From positions 1 to 64,000 of the forward strand of contig CBFGXE010000001.1 in NCBI GenBank assembly GCA_965652645.1: a stretch of DNA of 64,000 bases, written 5' to 3'. Of this stretch, positions 53,584 through 64,000 are shown in pieces. This stretch comes from ZC4RG30 sp965652645 (GTDB taxonomy: Bacteria > Pseudomonadota > Gammaproteobacteria > Steroidobacterales > Steroidobacteraceae). The notes below the pieces were generated by a model. It made no database searches. It was not told the DNA's origin and saw only the letters and a program-made list of their open reading frames with translations. Position 1 is the stretch's first letter. Each line of letters opens with the position of its first letter. A program made the translations under genes and the position numbers.

Positions 53584-53597
53584 GGCATCCGCCACCG

Positions 53598-53640
53598 CCG
53601 CAGGGTCCCCGCGCAGGGGAATCCCTCAAATGCCCTGCGG
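53598..53640 (+). terminator. Composite hairpin after the acidic protein gene
   Basis: CCGCAGGG (53598-53605) pairs with CCCTGCGG (53633-53640), with an inner TCCCC/GGGGA hairpin (53606-53610 with 53616-53620), starting 15 bases after the stop. No T-run follows. A weak promoter-like TTCAAT-17-TATAGT (53677-53705) for the desaturase gene lies downstream. Confidence 0.5.
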
Positions 53641-53750
53641 CCGGTCACAAGTCACAGATTCTGCTTGCTTTTCAGGTTCAATTCGGCGCCTGGAATCCGT
53701 ATAGTTTGCGTCCGCAATTGCCGGAACAAGTCTTCTGCCGAGGTCCCCTG

Positions 53751-54689
<939 letters not shown>

Positions 54690-54795
54690 CCGGGGCAGCG
54701 ATGCCGGGCCGGCGGCGGCCCTCCGGCCCGGGCTGGCTTGCATCGCCGCCGGCACCCCCGCATCCTTCACGGTCAGGGGGGTGCATTCCAGGATC

Positions 54796-56085
54796 ATGAA
54801 TTCGACGACCAAGCCCACGATCATTCCCGAGGCCATCATCGAGCCGTCGGCCGGCTCCGCGGGCCTGCTCGCCCGCCTGGCGCGTGGCGCGCTGCTCAAG
54901 CGCCTCGCCTTGCTGCGCGACGGCCAGCTGACCCTACAGGACGGCGGCGAGACCCTGCGTTTCGGCGCCCGCACCGAACGCTCGGGCCTGTCGGCCACCA
55001 TCACCGTGAACTCGCCGGAATTCTGGTCGCTGGCCGCCTTCGGCGGCACCGTGGGCGCGGGCGAGGCCTACATCCACGGCCACTGGCGCTGCGATGACCT
55101 GACCGCGCTGGTGCGCATCATGGTGCTCAACCGGCACGTGATGACCGGGATGGAGTCGGGCCTGGGGGCGCGCTTCTCGCAGCTCGCCCGCCGGCTGCTG
55201 CACTGGGCCAACCGCAACAACAAGTCCGGCAGTGCCCGCAACATCGCCGCCCACTACGACCTGGGCAACAAGCTCTACGAGCTGATGCTCGATGAGACCA
55301 TGGCCTATTCCTGCGGCATCTTCCCCGCCGAGGACGCCACGCTGCACGAGGCCTCGGTGGCCAAGTTCGACGCCGTGTGCCGCAAGCTGGCGCTGACCCC
55401 GGCCGACCACCTGGTGGAGATCGGCACCGGCTGGGGCGGGCTCGCCATCCACGCGGCCGAGCGTTACGGCTGCCGGGTCACCACCACCACCATCTCGCGC
55501 GAGCAGCACGACTTCGCGAAGGAGAAGATCGCCCGCCGCGGTCTTTCCGACCGCATCACGCTGCTGCTCAAGGACTACCGCGACCTCACCGGCCAGTACG
55601 ACAAGCTGGTGTCGATCGAGATGATCGAGGCGGTGGGCGCACGCTACCTCGATACCTACTTCCGCAAGTGCTCCTCGCTGCTGAAGCCCACCGGCGCCAT
55701 GCTGCTGCAGGCCATCACGCTGCAGGACCAGTATTACGAGCGCGCGCTGAAGTCCGTGGACTACATCCAGCGTTTCGTGTTCCCTGGCAGCTTCATCCCG
55801 TCCATCGAGGCCATCACCAGCTCGCTGGCGCGCGCCACCGACATGAAGGTGTTCAACCTCGAGGACATCGGCCCGCACTACGCACCCACCCTCAGGATGT
55901 GGCGCGAGCGTTTCTTCGCCAACCTGCAGCGCGTGAAGGAACTGGGTTATCCGGACAGCTTCGTGCGGCTGTGGGATTTCTACCTGTGCTACTGCGAGGG
56001 CGGATTCGCCGAGCGGCAGCTGGGCGATGTGCAGATGCTGCTGACCAAGCCGGACTGCCGACGCGCGGCGATCGCCGCGGCCTGA
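54796..56085 (+). CDS. cfa: Cyclopropane-fatty-acyl-phospholipid synthase
   Basis: Cfa adds a methylene group from SAM across cis double bonds of membrane phospholipids. This protein of about 429 residues has an N-terminal lipid-binding region, a SAM site LVEIGTGWGGLAIHAAERYG, the TTTISREQHDFAKE segment, MIEAVGARYLDTYF, and the C-terminal active-site Tyr/Cys segment FYLCYCEGGFAER. The start could be ATG 54796 (AGGA three bases upstream) or GTG 54781. It probably follows the desaturase as a membrane-modification pair. Confidence 0.93.
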   Translation: MNSTTKPTIIPEAIIEPSAGSAGLLARLARGALLKRLALLRDGQLTLQDGGETLRFGARTERSGLSATITVNSPEFWSLAAFGGTVGAGEAYIHGHWRCDDLTALVRIMVLNRHVMTGMESGLGARFSQLARRLLHWANRNNKSGSARNIAAHYDLGNKLYELMLDETMAYSCGIFPAEDATLHEASVAKFDAVCRKLALTPADHLVEIGTGWGGLAIHAAERYGCRVTTTTISREQHDFAKEKIARRGLSDRITLLLKDYRDLTGQYDKLVSIEMIEAVGARYLDTYFRKCSSLLKPTGAMLLQAITLQDQYYERALKSVDYIQRFVFPGSFIPSIEAITSSLARATDMKVFNLEDIGPHYAPTLRMWRERFFANLQRVKELGYPDSFVRLWDFYLCYCEGGFAERQLGDVQMLLTKPDCRRAAIAAA

Positions 56086-56086
56086 G

Positions 56087-57487
56087 TTGGACCTTCCCGC
56101 CAGGCTGCGCGAGCTGCTGGGCACCGATGCGGTGCGCACGGCGCCGGACGAGCTTGCACCCCACCTGACAGACCACCGCGCCCTCTTCCATGGCAAGGCG
56201 GCGGCCCTGGTAATGCCGCGTGGGACCGGGGAGGTATCCAGGCTCCTCGCCTTCTGCCATGCCCACCGCGTTCCCGTGGTGCCACAGGGCGGCAACACGG
56301 GCTACTGCGGTGGCGCGACTCCCGATGATTCCGGCCGCGCGGTGGTGCTGGCCATGCGGCGCATGAACCGCATCCGGCAGGTGGATGCCGCGAACTTCGC
56401 GCTGGTCGCCGAGGCCGGCTGCACGCTGGCCGCCGTGCAGTCCGCGGCGGAGGAAGCCGGGCGACTGTTCCCGCTCAGCCTGGGTTCCGAAGGCACCTGC
56501 CAGATCGGCGGCAACCTCGCCACCAACGCCGGCGGCACGGCGGTGCTGCGTTATGGCACCACGCGCGACCTTACGCTGGGCATCGAGGCGGTGCTCGCCG
56601 ACGGCAGCGTGATCCCGCAGCTCTCGCCCCTGCGCAAGGACAACACCGGCTACGACCTGAAGAACCTGCTCATCGGCAGCGAGGGCACGCTGGGGGTGAT
56701 CACGGCGGCGTGCCTGAAGCTGTATCCGCAGCCCCGCGAGCGCGCCACGGCCTGGCTGGGCATCCCCTCCCCTGCGGCGGCCATTGAACTGCTGGCGCGG
56801 CTGCGCGCCGCCAGCGGTGATGCGCTGGCCACGCTGGAGCTGGTGCCCGCGGTGGCGCTGCAGCTGGTGCTGCGGCATGTACCCGGTGCGCGCCATCCCG
56901 GCGTCCTCGACTCGCCCTGGCACCTGCTGGTGGAAGTTCCCGACAGCGGGCGCGGCGACGCGGCGGCGGCACTGGCGGCGGCACTGGAAGATGCCGGCGA
57001 GGCCGGCCTGGTGACCGATGCGGCCATTGCCCAGAGCGAGGCCCAGCGCGAGGACTTCTGGCGGCTGCGTGAATCCGTGCCAGAGGCGCAGCGCCGGGCC
57101 GGCGGCAGCCTCAAGCACGACATCGCCGTGCCGGTGGCTGCCATCCCCGCCTTCATCGAGGCCGGTGCGCAACTGTGCGCGCGGCTGGCGCCCGAGGGTT
57201 ACCTGGTCGCCTACGGGCACGCCGGCGACGGCAACCTGCACTTCAACCTCAACCAGCGCGAGGGCACCGACAAGGCGGCATTCCTGGCCCGCGAGGCACC
57301 GCTGCGCCGCGCGGTGCATGACCTGGTGGCCCGCTTCGGCGGCAGCTTCAGCGCCGAGCATGGCATCGGCCAGCTCAAGGTGGAGGAGCTGCGCCGCTAC
57401 GCGCCGCCGGCGGAACTGGCTGCCATGCACCGCATCAAGCAGGCGCTGGATCCACACAACATCCTGAATCCGGGCAAGGTGCTTTGA
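56087..57487 (+). CDS. FAD-binding oxidase, D-2-hydroxyglutarate/D-lactate dehydrogenase type
   Basis: This 466-residue vanillyl-alcohol-oxidase-family flavoprotein has PQGGNTGYCGGATPD and SEGTCQIGGNLATNAGG, the PCMH FAD domain, and a C-terminal cap with YGHAGDGNLHFN and FSAEHGIGQLK that hold zinc and substrate His residues. The closest types are D2HGDH/DLDH and GlcD. The start is a TTG at 56087, one base after the cfa stop; no ATG is close, so the start is less certain. Close linkage to cfa suggests an operon rather than a shared pathway. Confidence 0.87.
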   Translation: MDLPARLRELLGTDAVRTAPDELAPHLTDHRALFHGKAAALVMPRGTGEVSRLLAFCHAHRVPVVPQGGNTGYCGGATPDDSGRAVVLAMRRMNRIRQVDAANFALVAEAGCTLAAVQSAAEEAGRLFPLSLGSEGTCQIGGNLATNAGGTAVLRYGTTRDLTLGIEAVLADGSVIPQLSPLRKDNTGYDLKNLLIGSEGTLGVITAACLKLYPQPRERATAWLGIPSPAAAIELLARLRAASGDALATLELVPAVALQLVLRHVPGARHPGVLDSPWHLLVEVPDSGRGDAAAALAAALEDAGEAGLVTDAAIAQSEAQREDFWRLRESVPEAQRRAGGSLKHDIAVPVAAIPAFIEAGAQLCARLAPEGYLVAYGHAGDGNLHFNLNQREGTDKAAFLAREAPLRRAVHDLVARFGGSFSAEHGIGQLKVEELRRYAPPAELAAMHRIKQALDPHNILNPGKVL

Positions 57488-57521
57488 CCCTGGCGTGTGC
57501 CCGGCAGGCGCCGCGCCGCCT

Positions 57522-58388
57522 TCAGCCGCCCTTCGCGGGCGCCCTGATCAACCCTTCCTGCGCCGTGCTGGCCACCAGCACGCCCTGCTGCGTGAAGATG
57601 CTGCCGCGAGCGAAGCCACGGGCACCTGCCGCAGCCGGGCTCTCGATCGAATAGAGCAGCCACTCATCCACACGTACGGCGCGATGGAACCACATCGCGT
57701 GGTCGATGCTGGCGACGGTGACGCCCCGGCTGCCCAGCGAGTAGCCATGCGGCCGCATCGCGGTGGCCACCAGGTGATAGTCGGAGACATAGGCCAGCAA
57801 CGCGGCATGGCGGCGCGGGTCCGCACCCACCGCATCCAAGGCACGGAACCACACGTCCAGTCGCGGCGGGCCAGGCTCGGGATCCGGATAATCAAGCCGC
57901 TGCACGGCGCGGAATTCGAACGGCGCATTGCGGCCGGCGAAGCGCTGCACGGCCGGCGGCAGCGCGGCGGCCTCGGTGTCGAGCAGGTCGCGCAGGTCCG
58001 GCAGGGAGTCCGGCGGCGGGACGACAGGCATCCCGACCTGGTGTTCCAGCCCCGGCTCGGCTTCATGGAACGAGGCCGCCATGTGGAAGATCTGCTGGCC
58101 ATGCTGGATGGCCACCACGCGCCGGCTGGAGAAGCTGCCGCCATCGCGGCTGCGGTCCACCTGGTAGACGATGGGGGCGTTGAAGTCGCCGCGGCGCAGG
58201 AAGTACGCATGCAGCGAATGCACCTGGCGCGCCGGCACGGTGGCATAGGCTGCGCCCAGCGCCTGCCCCAGCACCTGGCCGCCGAACACCTGCGGGGATC
58301 CGATGTCGCGGCTGGCGCCGCGGAAGAGGTCCACCTCCAGCGGCTCCAGCTCCAGCAGCTGCAGCAGCTCGGCCAGTGGCGCCAGCAT
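57522..58388 (-). CDS. tesB: Acyl-CoA thioesterase II
   Basis: This 288-residue double-hotdog thioesterase has VFGGQVLGQALGAAYATVPA, HSLHAYFLRRGDF and the second-domain VASIDHAMWFHR, YSIESPAAAGARGFARG. Catalytic Asp, Thr/Ser and Gln positions of TesB are in these segments. It hydrolyses medium- and long-chain acyl-CoA. It lies 11 bases after the ferredoxin reductase gene. Confidence 0.93.
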   Translation of the reverse strand: MLAPLAELLQLLELEPLEVDLFRGASRDIGSPQVFGGQVLGQALGAAYATVPARQVHSLHAYFLRRGDFNAPIVYQVDRSRDGGSFSSRRVVAIQHGQQIFHMAASFHEAEPGLEHQVGMPVVPPPDSLPDLRDLLDTEAAALPPAVQRFAGRNAPFEFRAVQRLDYPDPEPGPPRLDVWFRALDAVGADPRRHAALLAYVSDYHLVATAMRPHGYSLGSRGVTVASIDHAMWFHRAVRVDEWLLYSIESPAAAGARGFARGSIFTQQGVLVASTAQEGLIRAPAKGG

Positions 58389-58399
58389 GCCGGTGGCGC

Positions 58400-59443
58400 C
58401 TACCCCGCGTCCGCGGGCGAGTCGGTGACACCCAGGCGCTGGTGCATCACCGGGCTGGTGGTGGTGTATTGCAGGAACTGGCGCTTCTGCGGATAGAGGT
58501 AGTGCTGGATGGCGAATGCAGCCAGTGCCGCCTCGTGGAAGCCGGAGAGGATCAGTTTCTTCTTGCCGGGGTAGGTGTTGATGTCACCCACGGCAAAGAT
58601 GCCCGGCACGCTGGTCTGGAACTTCTCCGTATCCACCTTCAGCGCCTTCTTCTCCAGCTCCAGTCCCCACTCGGCGATGGGGCCGAGCTTGGGGGCCAGT
58701 CCGAAGAAGGCCAGCAGTGCATCGGCGTCGACGGCGTGCATGGCGCCGCTGGCATCCTTCACGTTCACGCCGGTGAGGCGCTCGCCGCTGGTGATGAGCG
58801 AGGCTGCCGTGCCTTCGATGAATCGCATCTTTCCGTCGGCCACCAGCTGCTGCATCTTCTGCACCGAGGCCGGCGCGGCCCGGAATTCAGGACGGCGATG
58901 CACCAGCGTGAGCGAGGCGGCCTTGCCAGCCAGGTCCAGCGTCCAGTCCAGCGCGGAGTCACCGCCGCCGAAGATCACCAGGTTCCTGCCATGGAAATCA
59001 GCCGCCGACTTCACGCGATAGAAGATCTGGCTGCCCTCGAAGACCTCGGCGTTCTCCACGCTCAGCCGGCGCGGCTGGAAGGAGCCCACGCCGCCGGCGA
59101 TCACGATGGCGCCGGCATCGAACCTGAGGCCGCCGGCGGTTTCCACGTCGAAGCGGCCATCCTCCCGCTTGTTCACCACGGTGACCTCGTGGCCGAAGTG
59201 CATCTCGGCGCCGAAGGGCTTGATCTGCTCCAGCAGCCGGTCGATGAGTTCCTGCGCGCCGCACACCGGCAGCGCGGGAATGTCGTAGATGGGCTTCTCC
59301 GGATACAGCTCCGCACACTGCCCACCGGGCATGGCAAGGGAATCAAGCAGGTGGGCCTTGATGCCCAGCAGGCCCAGTTCGAAAACCTGGAACAGCCCGC
59401 AGGGGCCGGCGCCAACAATGACGACTTCCGTCTGGATGGTCAT
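58400..59443 (-). CDS. Thioredoxin-reductase-like ferredoxin-NADP reductase
   Basis: This 347-residue flavoprotein has FAD motif VIVGAGPCGLFQVFELGLLG, NADPH motif VIFGGGDSALDWTLDLAG and the FAVGDINTYPGKKKLILSGF terminal motif with a short C-terminal extension. It lacks the redox-active CxxC of thioredoxin reductase, the mark of the YumC/TrxR-like FNR family. It could feed the [2Fe-2S] ferredoxin at 37910-38227 or the desaturase, but that is inferred. Confidence 0.88.
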   Translation of the reverse strand: MTIQTEVVIVGAGPCGLFQVFELGLLGIKAHLLDSLAMPGGQCAELYPEKPIYDIPALPVCGAQELIDRLLEQIKPFGAEMHFGHEVTVVNKREDGRFDVETAGGLRFDAGAIVIAGGVGSFQPRRLSVENAEVFEGSQIFYRVKSAADFHGRNLVIFGGGDSALDWTLDLAGKAASLTLVHRRPEFRAAPASVQKMQQLVADGKMRFIEGTAASLITSGERLTGVNVKDASGAMHAVDADALLAFFGLAPKLGPIAEWGLELEKKALKVDTEKFQTSVPGIFAVGDINTYPGKKKLILSGFHEAALAAFAIQHYLYPQKRQFLQYTTTSPVMHQRLGVTDSPADAG

Positions 59444-59488
59444 GATCTCGATCGGAACAAAGGGACGAAAAAAGGCAGCGCCGAAGCC

Positions 59489-59788
59489 TCAGGCGCGGCC
59501 GGCGTTGGAATCGGTGGGCGTGTGGTAATACTCGCTGTCGGCCGCCAGCTCGCGCACCAGGCGGCGCAGCTCCTCGACACGCGCCTCGGCGGTGCTGATC
59601 GGCAGGCAGTCCTGGCAACGCGCATCCCCGCAGGGCTGGCGCGAATACAGCCAGTACTGCACGGCGCCGGCCAGCAGGCCGTCGGCGATGTCCCAGAGGT
59701 CGGCGTCCTTGTCCTTGTCGGCGAGCTTGTTGCCAAGATCCACTGCCTTGGCAAAGGCTGATTCGAAGCTTTCCGGGGTGGCGGTCAT
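59489..59788 (-). CDS. Small Cys-motif protein of unknown function
   Basis: This 99-residue soluble protein is helical at the N-terminus (SFESAFAKAVDLGNKLADKD), then has CGDARCQDC (three Cys, CxxxxCxxC, residues 53-61), then a second helical region (RVEELRRLVRELAAD). The Cys trio may bind zinc or an Fe-S cluster with another ligand. The ATG at 59788 has no ribosome site but sits 10 bases after a perfect TATAAT, so the message may be nearly leaderless. It is divergent from marR. Confidence 0.65.
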   Translation of the reverse strand: MTATPESFESAFAKAVDLGNKLADKDKDADLWDIADGLLAGAVQYWLYSRQPCGDARCQDCLPISTAEARVEELRRLVRELAADSEYYHTPTDSNAGRA

Positions 59789-59798
59789 AAGAAACCCG

Positions 59799-59856
59799 AT
59801 TATAGCGGAACCCTGTTATTTTAGGGGTTGACCGTAACTGCCTGTGCAGATACTGT
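59799..59856. promoter_or_regulatory. Divergent promoters for the Cys-motif gene and marR
   Basis: Plus strand: TTGACC (59828-59833), a 17-base spacer and TACTGT (59851-59856) point to a start near 59863, the A of the marR ATG. Minus strand: a perfect TATAAT (59804-59799) places the start about 3-4 bases before the ATG at 59788. The region between holds CCCT and AGGG arms that could be an operator for the MarR protein. Confidence 0.6.
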
Positions 59857-59862
59857 GGAACT

Positions 59863-60339
59863 ATGAGCACCGAAAAACACAACGTTCCGGACTTCTACCA
59901 CGGGGACAACTGGTCGGCCGAAGAATCGATCGGCTACTTGTTGCGCACCACGGTCTCAACACTGATGCGGGCCGCGGAAGCAGCAATGCGACCTTATGGC
60001 CTCACATCCGTGCAATGGGCGCCGCTGATGATCATCTCGCGTGGCGGCAATCCCACTGCGGCGAGCCTGGCGCGAGACCTGAACACCGACACTGGTGCGA
60101 TGACGCGCATGCTGGACCGCCTGGAGGCCAAGGGGCTGCTGATGCGCACGCGCAGCGCCACCGACCGCCGCGTGGTGGAACTCACCCTCACCGACCAGGG
60201 CCGCGAGCTCACCACCAAGATCCCGCACCACCTCGCAGCCGTGTACAACAACCACCTCGCCGGGTTCTCCGCCGACGAGTTCAACCTGCTCAAGCAGTTC
60301 CTGCGGCGGATCATCGCCAACCGGGACCACAGCGTGTGA
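59863..60339 (+). CDS. MarR-family transcriptional regulator
   Basis: This 158-residue winged-helix dimer has the central helix-turn-helix VQWAPLMIISRGGNPTAASL, LNTDTGAMTRMLDRLEAKGL and wing RTRSATDRRVVELTLTDQGRE. No ribosome site precedes the ATG, and the best promoter predicts transcription starting at the ATG itself. It may repress itself and the divergent Cys-motif gene; the effector is unknown. Confidence 0.88.
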   Translation: MSTEKHNVPDFYHGDNWSAEESIGYLLRTTVSTLMRAAEAAMRPYGLTSVQWAPLMIISRGGNPTAASLARDLNTDTGAMTRMLDRLEAKGLLMRTRSATDRRVVELTLTDQGRELTTKIPHHLAAVYNNHLAGFSADEFNLLKQFLRRIIANRDHSV

Positions 60340-60346
60340 AAAACCT

Positions 60347-60369
60347 GGCGGCCGGCCCCGCCGGCCGCC
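60347..60369. terminator. Hairpin between marR and the convergent ABC exporter gene
   Basis: GGCGGCCGG (60347-60355) pairs with CCGGCCGCC (60361-60369) around a 5-base loop, 7 bases after the marR stop and 17 bases before the exporter stop. It can work in both directions. Confidence 0.6.
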
Positions 60370-60386
60370 CTTGCCTAGGGCAATCC

Positions 60387-62227
<1,841 letters not shown>

Positions 62228-62231
<4 letters not shown>

Positions 62232-63439
62232 GGCTGGATTGCCGATGCCTCGATGAGACGTGACTGCACGTTGATGCCGTTGAGTCCCTGCACCTCAAGG
62301 AGGGCCTCGAATGGCGCGCCGGGAGGCAGGCTGGCATCGATGGCACGCAACTGCGCGGAGTCGGCGGCGGTCTCCGCGGCCTGCATCAGGCCCGTGTCGC
62401 GCGTGCCGGCGATGATGAGGTGGCGATGACCGCCGGGCCCGGCCAGCTGGGCAAGGTAGGCATAGTCGCTGTAGCGCTCGGTGACGCCGTGGGGAATGCC
62501 CGCGTCACTGGTCCACGCGACGCCGCTCACCGAATCCACCAGCTCGTCGTAGGAACCGCCGAATGAATAGCGCGAGCTGGCCACCATCATGTCCTCGAGC
62601 ATGCCCAGCGCCGAGAGGTAACCCAGGTAGACGATGTGGGTGGACTTCAGGGTGGAAGGATCCAGCTCGGAGGCCAGCGTCAGCAGCAGCGGCTTGCCCG
62701 TGGCGCGCAGCACCGGCAGCACCTCGCGCAGCGCCTGGGCGCTGGAAGTGGGCAGGTAGCCGAGGTTGAGGTCGGCATAACGTTCCTGCAGCGCGGGGTC
62801 GGCCACGAAACCCTGTTCCAGATCGTGGCGGGAGTTGATGGTGAAATCACGCACCAGGCGCCGCACGTCGCCGCGCGCATCGCGCTCACCGAATATGTAG
62901 TAGTCGCCCAGCACGAGCTGCACGGGCAGGTCGTCGGCGAACAGTGGAGCCCACAGCGCCGAATCCTTCAGGCGGGCCAGCTGCGGTTCCAGCGACGGCG
63001 GGCGCAGTGCCAGCGTGGTGGCCAGGACTGTTGCCGCCAGCAGCAAAAGGACAAGCACCCCCGCCAGGCGCTCGCGGCCTGTCCGGGGCAGAAGCTGGCG
63101 CCACCAGCCCTCGCTGCTCGCCGCGGCGGCCGGGGCGCCCTCGGCCAGCACCAGGCGGTATTCGCCGCGCGGCAGCGTCAGCCGCGGACTGGCATTGCCG
63201 TAGAAATCCTCGAGCCGCCGGCGCAGCTTGTGGGCCGCGACCCGTACGGTGGCATCCTGGGCGAGGTCCACGTCGGCGCCGCGGTCGAAGCAGTCGATGG
63301 CGACCTCGGTCTCCTTGGGCACGCGTCCGGCCGCCTGGCAGGCGACCAGGAAGTCGAAGAGGCGCGCCACCTGGGTGCCCTTGCCGAGCACCCCGCTGCC
63401 CCGCACGCGTGCAATTTCAGCCTCGAATGCCGCTTCCAC
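62228..63439 (-). CDS. Membrane-anchored winged-helix-type protein with large periplasmic domain
   Basis: This 403-residue protein has an N-terminal cytosolic domain (about 1-105) with ATVRVAAHKLRRRLEDFYG and LTLPRGEYRLVL, the pattern of the winged-helix-like domain preceding sensor/TPR modules in several proteobacterial proteins. One transmembrane helix (about 126-146, LAGVLVLLLLAATVLATTLA) and about 255 periplasmic residues follow (e.g. YFIFG-like DYYIFGERD). The layout is ToxR/CadC-like, a one-component membrane regulator. DNA binding and the signal are not shown. The next gene, the ABC exporter, starts inside its stop codon. Confidence 0.68.
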
Positions 63440-63531
63440 GGCCGCAAGTCTAATGGGAAAGTACCGGGGAAACTGCTAATCTCGCGGCCCGTTTTTTCCG
63501 GCCTCGCACTCCCGGCCGCCCCGAGCAACCC

Positions 63532-64000
63532 ATGCCGCGCCCCATCCGCAACATCGCCATCATCGCCCACGTGGACCATGGCAAGACCACGCTTGTCGAC
63601 TGCCTGCTGAAGCAGTCCGGCACCTTCGCCGCGCACGAGAAGGTCGGCGAGCGCATCATGGATTCCAACGCCATCGAGAAAGAGCGCGGCATCACCATCC
63701 TCGCCAAGAACTGCGCCATCGACTACGGCGGAGTGCGCATCAACGTGCTCGACACCCCCGGCCACGCCGACTTCGGCGGCGAGGTGGAGCGCGTGCTGTC
63801 GATGGTCGACGCCGTGGTGCTGGTGGTCGACGCAGTGGAAGGCCCCATGCCGCAGACGCGCTTCGTCACGCGCAAGGCACTGGGGCTGGGCCTGAAGGCC
63901 ATCGTGGTGGTGAACAAGGTCGACCGCCCCGGCGCGCGCCCGGGCTGGGTGATCGACCAGACATTCGACCTCTTCGACAAGCTGGGCGCCACCGACGAGC
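63532..64000 (+). CDS. typA: TypA/BipA ribosome-associated GTPase, 5' part
   Basis: The first 156 residues of a translational GTPase are in the window, and the gene runs off the right edge. G1 is AHVDHGKTTL, G2 lies in ERGITI, G3 is DTPGHADFGGEVER and G4 is NKVDRPGARP. The start MPRPIRNIAIIAHVDHGKTT is that of TypA/BipA rather than LepA or EF-G, as is the DSNAIEKERGITI sequence. The gene is divergent from the winged-helix membrane gene. Confidence 0.94.
   Translation, partial: MPRPIRNIAIIAHVDHGKTTLVDCLLKQSGTFAAHEKVGERIMDSNAIEKERGITILAKNCAIDYGGVRINVLDTPGHADFGGEVERVLSMVDAVVLVVDAVEGPMPQTRFVTRKALGLGLKAIVVVNKVDRPGARPGWVIDQTFDLFDKLGATDE

Noticed and set aside
53261..53629. Arg-rich reading frame antisense to the acidic protein
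   Set aside because: It is the complement of GAC/GAG repeats (GTC/CTC and shifted CGN), with no ribosome site or homology signs.

Overview
This 64 kb window is chromosomal DNA from a high-GC Gammaproteobacterium. The gene order murJ-ribF-ileS-lspA-ispH beside a type IV pilus pilY1-pilE end, and ispB divergent from rplU-rpmA-obgE, is gammaproteobacterial. The high GC, the strong GC-rich codon bias and the mix of catabolic genes suggest a Xanthomonadales, Nevskiales or Steroidobacterales relative, but the sequence alone does not fix the genus. Coding density is very high: there is no gene-free stretch over 300 bases (the largest gap is about 236 bases, 22781-23016). I see no insertion sequence, prophage, CRISPR array or integrase.

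Layout. 1-2027: tail of a pilus operon (partial pilY1, pilE), then a FitAB-type toxin-antitoxin pair behind a perfect palindromic operator. 2028-12560: housekeeping genes (ispH, lspA, ileS, ribF, murJ; rpsT; obgE, rpmA, rplU; ispB; tRNA-Pro). 12615-25773: mixed metabolism, including tpx, an isoquinoline oxidoreductase-type pair whose large subunit is broken, an SGNH hydrolase, a radical SAM protein, a PQQ dehydrogenase with an NTF2-like partner, an overlapping ATP-grasp ligase/metallopeptidase pair, an orphan TonB, hyi and hemF. 25812-31395: a five-gene catabolic operon (atypical SDR, mmsA-type dehydrogenase, FMN 2-hydroxyacid oxidase, SDR, carotenoid/stilbene oxygenase). 31465-38227: moeB-rhodanese and DUF502 genes facing the methylation-cycle run ferredoxin, PfkB kinase, metK, SAH riboswitch, ahcY, folD.

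38290-42339: a TPP-riboswitch-controlled thiamine uptake operon (TonB-dependent receptor, small thiamine-binding protein, PnuC/PnuT-type permease, kinase). 42353-49707: PhzF, gamma carbonic anhydrase, a degenerate serine-hydrolase-like protein, a ModF-like double ABC ATPase, tRNA-Arg, and a compact molybdopterin operon moaA-moaC-mobA::moaD-moaE with a MobA-MoaD fusion. 49737-57487: a PDZ protein, proA-proB, an extremely acidic protein, and a lipid-modification run (desaturase, cfa, FAD-linked oxidase). 57522-64000: thioesterase, ferredoxin-NADP reductase, a small Cys-motif protein divergent from marR with apparently leaderless promoters, an ABC exporter translationally coupled to a membrane-anchored winged-helix protein, and the start of typA.

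Themes that link the genes: (1) molybdenum cofactor supply (moaA, moaC, mobA-moaD, moaE, moeB-rhodanese, ModF-like ATPase) next to a Mo-hydroxylase that is now broken; (2) a methylation cycle in which metK, ahcY, adenosine-kinase-like PfkB and folD sit together and ahcY carries its own SAH sensor; (3) scavenging of thiamine through a single TPP-sensing leader. The least-explained units are the ATP-grasp/metallopeptidase pair, the winged-helix-TM protein coupled to an ABC exporter, and the SDR that lacks its catalytic Ser and Tyr.
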